A stretch of DNA of 64,000 nt, taken from contig JAQXKO010000021.1 of the NCBI GenBank assembly GCA_029010495.1, positions 1 to 64,000 of the forward strand. Direction: 5' to 3'. Within the stretch, counting starts at the first letter, position 1. Every line of letters begins with the position of its first letter. A model generated the notes under the pieces. That model did not search any database and was not told the origin of the DNA. It saw nothing but the letters and a program-made list of their open reading frames with translations. Below, in pieces: positions 36,768 to 45,645 of this stretch. Made by a program: the position numbers and the translations under genes. Origin of the DNA: Clostridiales bacterium. Its GTDB lineage: Bacteria; Bacillota; Clostridia; Lachnospirales; Lachnospiraceae.

Positions 36768-36781
36768 CGAAATTTTGTTCG
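36768..36781. promoter_or_regulatory. LexA-like operator 2
   Basis: CGAAATTTTGTTCG, one mismatch from CGAAC-N4-GTTCG, ten bp upstream of the minus-strand -35. Center-to-center distance to operator 1 is 64 bp. Confidence 0.45.
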
Positions 36782-36825
36782 ATACTTTATTTTTTCTTAT
36801 TTTTTGATTAAACAAGATATAATAT

Positions 36826-36854
36826 TTGATTTTTGTATTTGTTTGAGCTATAAT
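36826..36854 (+). promoter_or_regulatory. Promoter of iorA-iorB-paaK
   Basis: TTGATT (36826-36831), 17-bp spacer, TATAAT (36849-36854), start near 36861, leader of about 107 nt. The full 423-bp region 36545-36967 holds this promoter, the divergent LexA-flanked promoter and AT-rich DNA, with no ORF. Confidence 0.6.
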
Positions 36855-36967
36855 AAATAAGTTATGTATAATGGAAAATTATGTATTTGTTATCTGTACC
36901 GTTAACAGAATAAACATAATTATTTCACTGATTATTTATAACTAAATATTAAACTAAGGAGCTGACT

Positions 36968-38767
36968 ATGAGCAGAGAATATGTAATGGGAAACGGTGCT
37001 ATTGCACTTGGCGCACTTGTTGCCGGAGTAAATGTTGTCGCCGGTTATCCCGGTACTCCATCTTCAGAAATAATTGAAACGATAAGCAAATATCCTCATG
37101 ACGGTGTACATCTTGAATGGTCGGTAAATGAAAAGGCTGCCATGGAGGTCGCCGCAGCAGCATCATACGCCGGTGCCAGAACACTTGTCACCATGAAACA
37201 GGTTGGATTAAACGTTGCATCTGACCCGCTTATGTCTCTTGCATATGTAGGTGTTAAGGGCGGAATGGTTGTCGTATCTGCAGATGATCCAGGTCCAATT
37301 TCCTCTCAGACCGAGCAGGACACAAGAGCATTTGCTGAATTCTGCCGCATTCCGGTATTTGATCCTTCATCTCCCGAGGAAGCATATCAGATGATTCAGG
37401 ATGCCTTTGATTATTCTGAAAAATATAAGACACCTGTTATTTTCAGACCGACGACACGTGTTTGTCATGCATATGCTTCAATAAACATTGATAATACATA
37501 TTTACCCAAAAATTATGAGGGATTTGTTAAGGATTCCGGAAGATGGGTAATTTTCCCACGTCTTTCATATGCCAACCACAATATGATTGAAAAACGAAAT
37601 CCTGTTATCGCTGATGATTTTTCAGATTACAAATATAATTATGACAATAATGCGCATTCTAAAAAAGCCGTTATTGCCTCAGGCATCAGCTACGCATATG
37701 CAAAGGAATACCTGGTTGATTATCCTGATATTTCGTTAATAAAAATATCAACGCCTTACCCATTCCCCGAAAAGTTTGTATTAAAGGCAATTTCGGGTAA
37801 GGATGAAATCCTCTGCCTGGAGGAGCTGAGTCCTTATATGGAAAACCAGCTTTTCCGTATTGCAGGCATATATGGTCTAAAAATAAAAATTCTCGGAAAG
37901 CGCTCCGGTCACGTTCCCGTTGCAGGTGAAAATTCAGCTGACAATGTAAGAATGATAATTGCAGATTTTCTCGGTCATAATCTTAATTCAAATAAAATTG
38001 ACATCTCCGATGCTCCGGCACTGCCTGTAAGACCACCCGTATTATGCGCCGGCTGTCCTCATCGTGCCTCATTTTATGCTGTTAAAAAGGCAATGAAAGG
38101 ACAAAAGGCATATTATTGCGGCGACATAGGCTGCTATACTCTCGGTAATGCCATGCCTCTTGATATGGTTGATACCTGCCTTTGTATGGGAGCTGGTATT
38201 ACCATGGCACAGGGCTTCCATTGGGTAGATAAAGAAGCAAAAACATTTGCCTTCACAGGTGATTCGACTTTCTTTGCTTCGGGTATGACAGGTGTTGTCA
38301 ATGCACTTTATAATGATGCCGATATGACATTATGCGTTCTTGATAATTCTACTACTGCCATGACAGGTCATCAGCCTCATCCCGGCACCGGCAGAAATAT
38401 GATGGGCGACATAGTTAATAAAGTAAGCATTGTAAAAATCCTTGAGGGTATGGGCGTCGGAAAGATAATTACGGTTGACCCTCTAAAGCTTGACGAGGCA
38501 GTTGCGGCTGTAAAGGAATGTGCAGACACACCGGGTGTAAAGGCAATAATCTTTAAATCACCATGTATTGCAATCACGAAGCCGGCAGGGACAGCAACAA
38601 TCAGTAATAAATGCATAAACTGTAAGAAATGTATTAATGAAATCGGTTGTCCTGCCCTGATTATTAACAATGGCAGGGTTAATATTGACAATTCACTGTG
38701 TACCGGATGCGGTCTTTGCGGATATATATGTCCCGTCAAGGCTATAACCGTTCCGACTGATAAATAA
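36968..38767 (+). CDS. iorA: Indolepyruvate ferredoxin oxidoreductase, alpha subunit
   Basis: A 599-residue enzyme. N-terminal pyrimidine-binding domain (GNGAIALGALVAGVNVVAGYPGTPSSEII), the middle domain, then the thiamine pyrophosphate domain with CAGCPHRASFYAVK and GDSTFFASGMTGVVNALYN...DNSTTAMTGHQPHPGTG, and C-terminal 4Fe-4S motifs CINCKKCINEIGCP and CTGCGLCGYICP. IorAB oxidises arylpyruvates (from Trp, Phe, Tyr) to aryl-acetyl-CoA with reduction of ferredoxin. First gene of a three-gene unit with iorB and a phenylacetate-CoA ligase, so it probably serves aromatic amino acid metabolism or its reverse. Confidence 0.95.
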   Translation: MSREYVMGNGAIALGALVAGVNVVAGYPGTPSSEIIETISKYPHDGVHLEWSVNEKAAMEVAAAASYAGARTLVTMKQVGLNVASDPLMSLAYVGVKGGMVVVSADDPGPISSQTEQDTRAFAEFCRIPVFDPSSPEEAYQMIQDAFDYSEKYKTPVIFRPTTRVCHAYASINIDNTYLPKNYEGFVKDSGRWVIFPRLSYANHNMIEKRNPVIADDFSDYKYNYDNNAHSKKAVIASGISYAYAKEYLVDYPDISLIKISTPYPFPEKFVLKAISGKDEILCLEELSPYMENQLFRIAGIYGLKIKILGKRSGHVPVAGENSADNVRMIIADFLGHNLNSNKIDISDAPALPVRPPVLCAGCPHRASFYAVKKAMKGQKAYYCGDIGCYTLGNAMPLDMVDTCLCMGAGITMAQGFHWVDKEAKTFAFTGDSTFFASGMTGVVNALYNDADMTLCVLDNSTTAMTGHQPHPGTGRNMMGDIVNKVSIVKILEGMGVGKIITVDPLKLDEAVAAVKECADTPGVKAIIFKSPCIAITKPAGTATISNKCINCKKCINEIGCPALIINNGRVNIDNSLCTGCGLCGYICPVKAITVPTDK

Positions 38768-38784
38768 AACGGAGGTGTCAGATA

Positions 38785-39405
38785 ATGAATAAAGATATAC
38801 TGCTTTGCGGCGTAGGCGGTCAGGGAACCGTTCTTGCTTCCAAGCTGATTGCTGCAGCAGCCATGACAAATGGCAATACGGTTCATTCCGCAGAGACCAT
38901 AGGTATGGCCCAAAGAGGCGGCTCAGTAACATCTCACATCAGAATAGGTGACAAGGCCTGCTCTCCTCTTATTCCGCTGGGAAATGCTGACATAATCATT
39001 GCATTTGAACCGGCCGAGGCTGTCAGGAACCTTTGCTATCTGAAAAAAGACGGTATGGTAATTGTAAACACCGTGCCGGTAAGACCAACAACGGAATCTC
39101 TTAAGCCAACAGGCTATGACGGCACAGAGATGACTGATTATTTAAATAAAAAATGCAAATGTATCACTGTCAACTCCGAGGAATTATGTGCTCCTCTCGG
39201 TTCTTCCAAATTTTTTAACGTTGCCGTTCTCGGTATACTTATAGCCGACGGACGCATTGATATCGACCGTGATACGATGATTAATGAAATCAATAAACGT
39301 GTTCCTTCAAAATTTGTTGACATTAATATTAAAGCATTTAATTTAGGAGGTAAATTCTATGAAGCTCAGTGCAATACAGCTGAATCAGGCAGATATTCAG
39401 ATTAA
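38785..39405 (+). CDS. iorB: Indolepyruvate ferredoxin oxidoreductase, beta subunit
   Basis: A 206-residue gamma-type oxidoreductase subunit: ILLCGVGGQGTVLASKLIAAAAM at the start, SAETIGMAQRGGSVTSHIRIG, and ADIIIAFEPAEAVRNL. It pairs with IorA. The start follows a GGAGG ribosome binding site 17 bp after iorA, and the last 47 bp overlap the start of the phenylacetate-CoA ligase, which places that gene's ribosome binding site inside iorB. Confidence 0.93.
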   Translation: MNKDILLCGVGGQGTVLASKLIAAAAMTNGNTVHSAETIGMAQRGGSVTSHIRIGDKACSPLIPLGNADIIIAFEPAEAVRNLCYLKKDGMVIVNTVPVRPTTESLKPTGYDGTEMTDYLNKKCKCITVNSEELCAPLGSSKFFNVAVLGILIADGRIDIDRDTMINEINKRVPSKFVDINIKAFNLGGKFYEAQCNTAESGRYSD

Positions 39406-40603
39406 AAGACTCATTAAATCCGACAGCTATTACGGCAATATTTTCAAAAAAGCAGGAATAACCGGGGTGTCTTCACAGGAAGAATTTGAAAGTCTTCCGT
39501 TTTCAAGCAAGGATGATTTGAGAAATGCCTACCCGCTCGGTATTCAGGCTGTTCCTGACGAAGATGTTGTACGTATACACTCATCTTCAGGTACAACAGG
39601 CAAGCCGGTAATAATCCCATATACAGCCAAAGACGTAGATGACTGGGCCGTAATGTTTGCACGCTGCTATGAAACAGCCGGTATTACAAATAAAGACAGA
39701 ATTCAGATTACACCGGGATACGGTTTATGGACTGCCGGAATAGGTTTTCAGGCAGGCTGTGAAAAGCTTGGAGCCATGGCCATACCTATGGGACCGGGCA
39801 ACACCGAAAAACAACTTCAGATGATGCAGGATTTAAAGTCAACAGTATTAACCGCAACATCTTCTTATGCACTGTTACTTGCTGAGGAAATCAACAAGCG
39901 CGGGCTTAAGGATAAGATTTGTCTAAAAAAAGGCGTATTCGGTTCTGAAAGATGGTCAGACAAAATGCGTTCCTATATTCAAAAAGAGCTTGGCATAGAA
40001 CTATATGACATTTACGGTCTGACTGAGATTTACGGTCCCGGAATCGGTATAAACTGTTCTGAAAACAACGGAATCCACTATTGGGATGATTATGTATATA
40101 TTGAAATAATCGACCCAAAAACAGGTAAAAACGTTCCCGACGGCGAAGAGGGAGAAATCGTAATTACAACGCTTGTAAAAGAGGGCGCTCCGCTTATTCG
40201 ATTCCGAACACATGATATTTCACGTATTATTCCCGGTAAATGTAAATGCGGACGCGATTATCCGCGAATTGATACAATTAAGGGACGTAGTGATGACATG
40301 TTTAAGGTTCACGGAGTTAACATGTTTCCGAGTCAGGTTGAAGAAATACTCCAGAATATTGACGGTGCTTCAAGTGAATATAATATTACAATTGCACATG
40401 ATAATGACAAAAATAAAGATATCATGATTGTAACAGTCGAAGTTGAAGGACGTGTTGACTTCGAAAAAACAGCGAACTCAATACGCGCATCATTTAAATC
40501 AAAAATCGGTGTTACGCCTAAAATCACTCCTGTTCCGGTCGGAACTCTTCCTCGTAGCGAGAAGAAAACAAAACGTGTGATTGATTACAGGGAAACAGTA
40601 TAA
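39359..40603 (+). CDS. paaK: Phenylacetate-CoA ligase
   Basis: A 414-residue adenylate-forming enzyme: P-loop SSSGTTGKPVIIPYT, YGLTEIYGPGIG, then RFRTHDISRI, CGRDYPRIDTIKGRSDDMFKVHGVNMFPSQVEEIL, and the C-terminal catalytic Lys in SEKKTKRVID. Slightly shorter than typical PaaK (about 430). TTAGGAGG precedes its ATG inside iorB. In an anaerobe with IorAB it can either activate exogenous arylacetates (feeding reductive amino acid synthesis) or release arylacetate with ATP formation; direction is inferred, not seen. Confidence 0.92.
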   Translation: MKLSAIQLNQADIQIKRLIKSDSYYGNIFKKAGITGVSSQEEFESLPFSSKDDLRNAYPLGIQAVPDEDVVRIHSSSGTTGKPVIIPYTAKDVDDWAVMFARCYETAGITNKDRIQITPGYGLWTAGIGFQAGCEKLGAMAIPMGPGNTEKQLQMMQDLKSTVLTATSSYALLLAEEINKRGLKDKICLKKGVFGSERWSDKMRSYIQKELGIELYDIYGLTEIYGPGIGINCSENNGIHYWDDYVYIEIIDPKTGKNVPDGEEGEIVITTLVKEGAPLIRFRTHDISRIIPGKCKCGRDYPRIDTIKGRSDDMFKVHGVNMFPSQVEEILQNIDGASSEYNITIAHDNDKNKDIMIVTVEVEGRVDFEKTANSIRASFKSKIGVTPKITPVPVGTLPRSEKKTKRVIDYRETV

Positions 40604-40620
40604 TATGCAAAGGAGTTAAT

Positions 40621-42360
40621 ATGATTAAACGTTTTGCAAAGTGTCTAGGAGAATATAAAAAGGCAACCATACTTACACCTGTTATGATGATCGGCGAAGT
40701 AATATGTGAATGCTTTATTCCCCTATTTACCGCATCGCTTATCAATTCGATTGAATCCGGTGCAGGTATGAACCAAATATTTAAATACGGTCTCTTATTA
40801 CTGGTCATGGCCCTTTTATCCCTTTCCTTCGGATGTCTTGCCGGCATATTCTGTGCCACTGCATCCTCAGGATTTGCAAAAAACTTAAGAGCTGAGCTTT
40901 TCTACAAAGTTCAAAATTTTTCTTTTTCCAATATCGATAAGTTTTCAACCGCTTCACTGGTTACAAGACTTACCACAGATGTTACAAATGTTCAAAATGC
41001 ATTTATGATGATAATAAGAATTGCGGTTCGTTCCCCTCTTATGCTCATTATAGCATTTATTATGTCATTTAAGGTTGGCGGAAATATTGCTTGGATATTT
41101 GCCGCAGTCATTCCTTTTCTTGGATTAGGACTTTATATAATCATTACTAAAACCATGCCTGTTTTCCGTTCCGTATTTAAAAAATATGATGCACTTAACA
41201 ATTCAGTTCAGGAAAATGTTAAAGGCGTCAGAGTTGTGAAGAGCTTTGTACGTGAAGACTATGAAAAGCAGAAATTTGCCAAAGCATCAGATGATATCCG
41301 CAGGGATTTTGTAAAGGCAGAAACAAATCTTGCGTTTAATTCCCCGCTTATGAATTTTTCAATGTATGCTTCAACAATTTTAATATCATATTTTTCATCT
41401 AAAATAATAATTACAACAGGCGCTGCAAAAATAGGTGTCGGTTCACTTACAAGTCTTATTACATATTCAATGCAGATTCTTATGTGTCTTATGATGCTTT
41501 CAATGATTTTTGTAATGCTGACACTTGCAGGCGAGTCGGCAAAACGAATTGTGGAAGTACTTGATGAAGAAAGCGATATTAAGAATCCTGAAAATCCCGT
41601 TACGGATGTAAAAGACGGAAGTATTGATTTCATTGATGTCTGCTTTAAATATTCTAAAAATGCAGAAAAATATGCTCTTTCAAATATTAATCTCCATATA
41701 GATGCAGGCATGACCGTGGGTATCATCGGCGGTACGGGTGTTGGCAAGTCTACTCTTATACAGCTCATCTCCCGCCTCTATGATGTCACAACAGGCCAGG
41801 TTAAGGTTGGCGGTATTGATGTAAGAGAATATGACCTTTACAGTCTTCGCGAAGAAGTCTCAGTGGTTTTGCAGAAAAACATATTGTTTTCCGGAACCAT
41901 AAAAGAAAATCTTCGCTGGGGTAATAAGGATGCCGATGATAATGAACTTGTAAGAATTTGTAAGCTTGCACAGGCCGATGAGTTTATACAATCCTTTCCT
42001 GACAAATATGACACGCTTATTGAACAAGGCGGTGCAAACGTTTCGGGAGGACAGAAGCAGCGACTTTGTATTGCAAGAGCACTTCTTAAGAAGCCTAAGA
42101 TTCTCATCCTGGATGATTCGACTTCTGCCGTAGATACAAAAACCGATGCACTTATTCGTAAGGCATTCAGAGAAGAAATTCCTGATACCACAAAGATTAT
42201 TATTGCTCAAAGAATTGCTTCAATTGAAAAATCCGACCTTATTGTAGTACTTGATAACGGCAGGATTGCTGATTCGGGCAAACATGATGAGCTTCTGTCC
42301 CGTTGTAAGATTTATCAGGAAGTTTATTATTCACAGAATTCAATGGGAGGTGACAGGTAA
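40621..42360 (+). CDS. ABC exporter half, degenerate catalytic site subunit
   Basis: A 579-residue type IV exporter: six membrane helices then an ATPase with Walker A IGGTGVGKST, signature VSGGQKQR and Walker B ILILDDSTSAVD. The residue after the Walker B Asp is Asp rather than the catalytic Glu, typical of the degenerate-site subunit of heterodimeric exporters such as TM287/288 and LmrCD. Its stop overlaps the partner gene by one base. It lies 17 bp after paaK, so co-transcription with the ior unit is possible, though the substrate need not be related. Confidence 0.9.
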   Translation: MIKRFAKCLGEYKKATILTPVMMIGEVICECFIPLFTASLINSIESGAGMNQIFKYGLLLLVMALLSLSFGCLAGIFCATASSGFAKNLRAELFYKVQNFSFSNIDKFSTASLVTRLTTDVTNVQNAFMMIIRIAVRSPLMLIIAFIMSFKVGGNIAWIFAAVIPFLGLGLYIIITKTMPVFRSVFKKYDALNNSVQENVKGVRVVKSFVREDYEKQKFAKASDDIRRDFVKAETNLAFNSPLMNFSMYASTILISYFSSKIIITTGAAKIGVGSLTSLITYSMQILMCLMMLSMIFVMLTLAGESAKRIVEVLDEESDIKNPENPVTDVKDGSIDFIDVCFKYSKNAEKYALSNINLHIDAGMTVGIIGGTGVGKSTLIQLISRLYDVTTGQVKVGGIDVREYDLYSLREEVSVVLQKNILFSGTIKENLRWGNKDADDNELVRICKLAQADEFIQSFPDKYDTLIEQGGANVSGGQKQRLCIARALLKKPKILILDDSTSAVDTKTDALIRKAFREEIPDTTKIIIAQRIASIEKSDLIVVLDNGRIADSGKHDELLSRCKIYQEVYYSQNSMGGDR

Positions 42361-44324
42361 TGGCCGGCAATTCTCACGGACCGCATGGTGGTAAAAGGCA
42401 CGGTGGTCCTGCACCAAAAATTAATTTAAAAAATTTGAAACGAATTACAACAATGCTGTTTAAGGATTATCCCGGCTCAGTGACTGCAATAATAATCTGC
42501 ATTATTATAACAGCGCTCATCGGTGTAACTCCGACCGTATTTATCAAAACACTTACTACATATATTGAAGAAGGTATGATAACCGGCTGGAACGGGATTA
42601 GTGCAAAAATAATAAAAGCAATCATTATCATGATTATTATTTATTCTGTAGGGATAATCTCAAATACAGTAATGGGCCTTATCGGCGCCAGAGTTACCCA
42701 GGGCTTTCTTCATAAAGTTCGTGTCAGAATGTTCAATGCAATGCAGAATCTGCCTGTTAAATACTTTGACTCCAACAATCACGGAGATATAATGAGCCAT
42801 TATACTAATGACGTTGATACTCTTCGTCAGCTTGTCTCACAAAGCGTACCTCAGATGTTTAATGCACTTCTGACAGTAACCGCACTGATTTTAGTAATGT
42901 TTTATTACAGTATTAATCTGATGATTATTGTATTTTTAGGTATTTTTGTAATGTTTAAGCTTACAAAAGTCGTTGGCGGCAATTCAGCAAGATTTTTTAT
43001 TGCCCAACAGAAATCACTGGGTGCCGTGGAAGGTTTTATTGAAGAAATCATGAACGGCCAGAAGGTTGTTAAGGTATTTAATCATGAAGAAGATGCAAAT
43101 AAAGACTTTGACAGACTTAACGAACAGCTGTTTAATGACGCTGAATCAGCAAACAAATTCGGCAATGTATTTGGACCGATTATGAATAACATCGGCAATA
43201 TTCTTTATGTTTTAACAGCATTTATAGGAGGCTTCCTTGTTGTTTCAACATTGGGTATCAACAATCTTTCCTTTGAAAACCTGTTTAGTACAGGTTCAAT
43301 GCTTGCCCCTTTGTCAGTACCTGTTGTCGCAACATACCTTGGAATGACCAAACAGTTTACAGGAAGTATCAACCAGGTTTCACAGCAGATAAATGCTGTA
43401 GCGATGGCCCTTGCAGGTTCTGAACGAATACTTGAGCTTATGGACGGCAAACCTGAAACGGATGAAGGCTATGTTACGCTTGTAAACTGTAAGGAAGCAG
43501 ACGGTAAAATTATTGAATGTAACGAAAAGACAGGTATGTGGGCGTGGAAGCATCCTCACAAATCTGACGGAACTGTAACATATACAAAATTAAAGGGCGA
43601 TGTCCGATTATATGATGTCGACTTTGAATATGAAGAAGGAAAACCTGTTCTGCACAATATTACATTATACGCCAAGCCGGGTCAGAAGGTTGCATTTGTC
43701 GGAGCTACCGGAGCTGGCAAGACAACTATTACAAACCTGATTAACCGTTTTTATGATATTGCTGACGGCAAGATAAGATACGATGACATTAATATCAACA
43801 AAATTAAAAAGGCTGACCTTCGTCGAAGCCTCGGAATCGTATTACAGGATGTAAATCTTTTTACGGGAACAGTAATGGAAAATATTCGTTACGGTAATCT
43901 TGATGCTACCGATGAACAATGTATACAGGCTGCCAAGCTTGCAAATGCCCACGATTTCATAACAAGACTTCCGGACGGCTATAATACCATGTTAACCTCA
44001 AACGGAGCAAATCTTTCACAGGGACAGAGACAGCTAATCAGTATTGCAAGAGCAGCTGTACTTGATCCTCCGGTAATGATTCTTGATGAAGCAACCTCTT
44101 CCATTGATACAAGAACAGAGAGCCTTGTTCAGAAGGGTATGGATGCACTCATGAAGAATCGTACCGTATTTGTGATTGCACACAGATTATCCACGGTTAA
44201 AAATTCTGATGCCATTATGGTTCTCGACCACGGCTCAATTATCGAACGCGGTACTCATGAAGAGCTTATTGAAGCCAAAGGCACCTACTATCAGCTCTAT
44301 ACCGGTGCATTTGAATTAGAATAA
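42360..44324 (+). CDS. ABC exporter half, catalytically competent subunit
   Basis: A 654-residue exporter with a His/Gly-rich N-terminal tail (GNSHGPHGGKRHGGPAPK), six membrane helices, and an ATPase with GATGAGKTT, signature LSQGQRQ and Walker B MILDEATSSID including the catalytic Glu. About 40 extra residues precede the ATPase core (VNCKEADGKIIECNEK to KSDGTVTYTKL). With the partner gene it forms a heterodimer with one active ATP site. Usual substrates of this class are lipids, drugs or peptides; not determined here. A terminator follows. Confidence 0.92.
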   Translation: MAGNSHGPHGGKRHGGPAPKINLKNLKRITTMLFKDYPGSVTAIIICIIITALIGVTPTVFIKTLTTYIEEGMITGWNGISAKIIKAIIIMIIIYSVGIISNTVMGLIGARVTQGFLHKVRVRMFNAMQNLPVKYFDSNNHGDIMSHYTNDVDTLRQLVSQSVPQMFNALLTVTALILVMFYYSINLMIIVFLGIFVMFKLTKVVGGNSARFFIAQQKSLGAVEGFIEEIMNGQKVVKVFNHEEDANKDFDRLNEQLFNDAESANKFGNVFGPIMNNIGNILYVLTAFIGGFLVVSTLGINNLSFENLFSTGSMLAPLSVPVVATYLGMTKQFTGSINQVSQQINAVAMALAGSERILELMDGKPETDEGYVTLVNCKEADGKIIECNEKTGMWAWKHPHKSDGTVTYTKLKGDVRLYDVDFEYEEGKPVLHNITLYAKPGQKVAFVGATGAGKTTITNLINRFYDIADGKIRYDDININKIKKADLRRSLGIVLQDVNLFTGTVMENIRYGNLDATDEQCIQAAKLANAHDFITRLPDGYNTMLTSNGANLSQGQRQLISIARAAVLDPPVMILDEATSSIDTRTESLVQKGMDALMKNRTVFVIAHRLSTVKNSDAIMVLDHGSIIERGTHEELIEAKGTYYQLYTGAFELE

Positions 44325-44341
44325 TAATTTATTAACAAAGA

Positions 44342-44378
44342 AACAGGATTAATCAGTTATCTGACTAATCCTGTTTTT
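44342..44378 (+). terminator. Terminator after the ABC exporter pair
   Basis: AACAGGATTA (44342-44351) pairs with TAATCCTGTT (44366-44375), extended by CAG/CTG inside, then TTTTT. Confidence 0.88.
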
Positions 44379-44446
44379 ATTATTACTTTGAGATTTGATT
44401 CATTTCACATTATATTCATCAAAGCCCCAAACAAATACGGATAAAA

Positions 44447-45589
44447 CTATCTTCGTAGTTCACAAATTCTGTCATACAGAATATTTGCCGCAAGCTCATG
44501 TTCTTTTATTCCCGGGTGGAATCTTGAGCCGACAGTTTCATCATTTGTTTCAGGAACTTCAATAAGCTCAATTCTTTCATCGCCCGTAGCAGCCTTATAT
44601 TCTGTAATTGCTCTGTCAACAAGCGGTAATATTCCATTTCCAAGCATACCGCAAACCCAGAAAATATGTGCATGCGAATTATTATTTCTGATAATTCTTA
44701 TAAACCGGTCTGCAGCGCTCACCCAAAGGGACGCATCATTTTTATCAAATTCTCCACCTTTCATTTTCAGCTCAAAGGTTTCACCACTCTCGCCTGTCCA
44801 CTTTTCAGCATTAAACGCACTGTAATCATTTGTTCCAAGGTTAATAATCACATAATCAGTTATAAATTTGCTGAAATCATATTCATTACATGAGCCGAGG
44901 GCACGCTGTCTGTCGCTTGTCAATAAGCTGCATACCTTTGTATAGTGCTCTGTAAGTGAATGATACGGATTGGCATCATAACCGCAGAGAAGTCCCCATC
45001 CACTCTGTGAAACGACCTGATAATCAGCATTAAGCTTATCGGCAAGCATATAAGAATAACTGAATGATGCTCCGAAAAACATTGAAATCCAATCTTCTTC
45101 GGACTTGGCTCCTACCGTTCCCTCGCCTGATGTAATACTGTCACCAATAAATTCCAATTTGATTTTACGCGGCTCAACCTTTTCAAATTTACCGTCACAT
45201 TCGGCACTTACCCCAAGAAGCATTGATGATTTATCATCACTCATTGCCTGTACTTCTTTTATCAGCCTGACATTTTTAATCTTTTCAGGGCTCATATTAC
45301 GAAAACAGCTAACTGTATAAACACCTTTTGGCAGCATCAGGCGCTGAATGAATGAATCATTTACATAAACGGATATCCACTGTTCATAGCAATCATAGTC
45401 CGAATAAAAGGTAACATTAAGCATCGTTCCGGACACATTAAATTCAAGAGCTGAACCGGTATAGAACAGAGGCATTGCACCATCCGGCACGTCATCTCCC
45501 GCTCTGTTTGGATTAATGATTTCCGATGTTCGACCATGTAAAAGTAATTTCCCGGATTTACATAATTCCCTTATTGAAAACTTATTCAT
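44447..45589 (-). CDS. SGNH/GDSL esterase (CE2-like)
   Basis: A 380-residue protein: an N-terminal beta-sandwich (FYTGSALEFNVSGTMLNVTFYSDY) and a C-terminal SGNH hydrolase with FIGDSITSGEGTVG (catalytic Ser), INLGTNDYSAF (Asn block) and SRFHPGIKEHELAA (Asp/His block). The two-domain architecture matches carbohydrate esterase family 2 acetyl esterases. No signal peptide, so it acts inside the cell, perhaps on imported oligosaccharides. It trails two metal-type GTPase genes by 56 bp, an odd partnership that may just be transcriptional. Confidence 0.82.
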   Translation of the reverse strand: MNKFSIRELCKSGKLLLHGRTSEIINPNRAGDDVPDGAMPLFYTGSALEFNVSGTMLNVTFYSDYDCYEQWISVYVNDSFIQRLMLPKGVYTVSCFRNMSPEKIKNVRLIKEVQAMSDDKSSMLLGVSAECDGKFEKVEPRKIKLEFIGDSITSGEGTVGAKSEEDWISMFFGASFSYSYMLADKLNADYQVVSQSGWGLLCGYDANPYHSLTEHYTKVCSLLTSDRQRALGSCNEYDFSKFITDYVIINLGTNDYSAFNAEKWTGESGETFELKMKGGEFDKNDASLWVSAADRFIRIIRNNNSHAHIFWVCGMLGNGILPLVDRAITEYKAATGDERIELIEVPETNDETVGSRFHPGIKEHELAANILYDRICELRR

Positions 45590-45645
45590 ACTTTATCTCC
45601 TATTCTGTCTGTTTTGACAAGGCGAAGCCGGCGTATAACATAACA

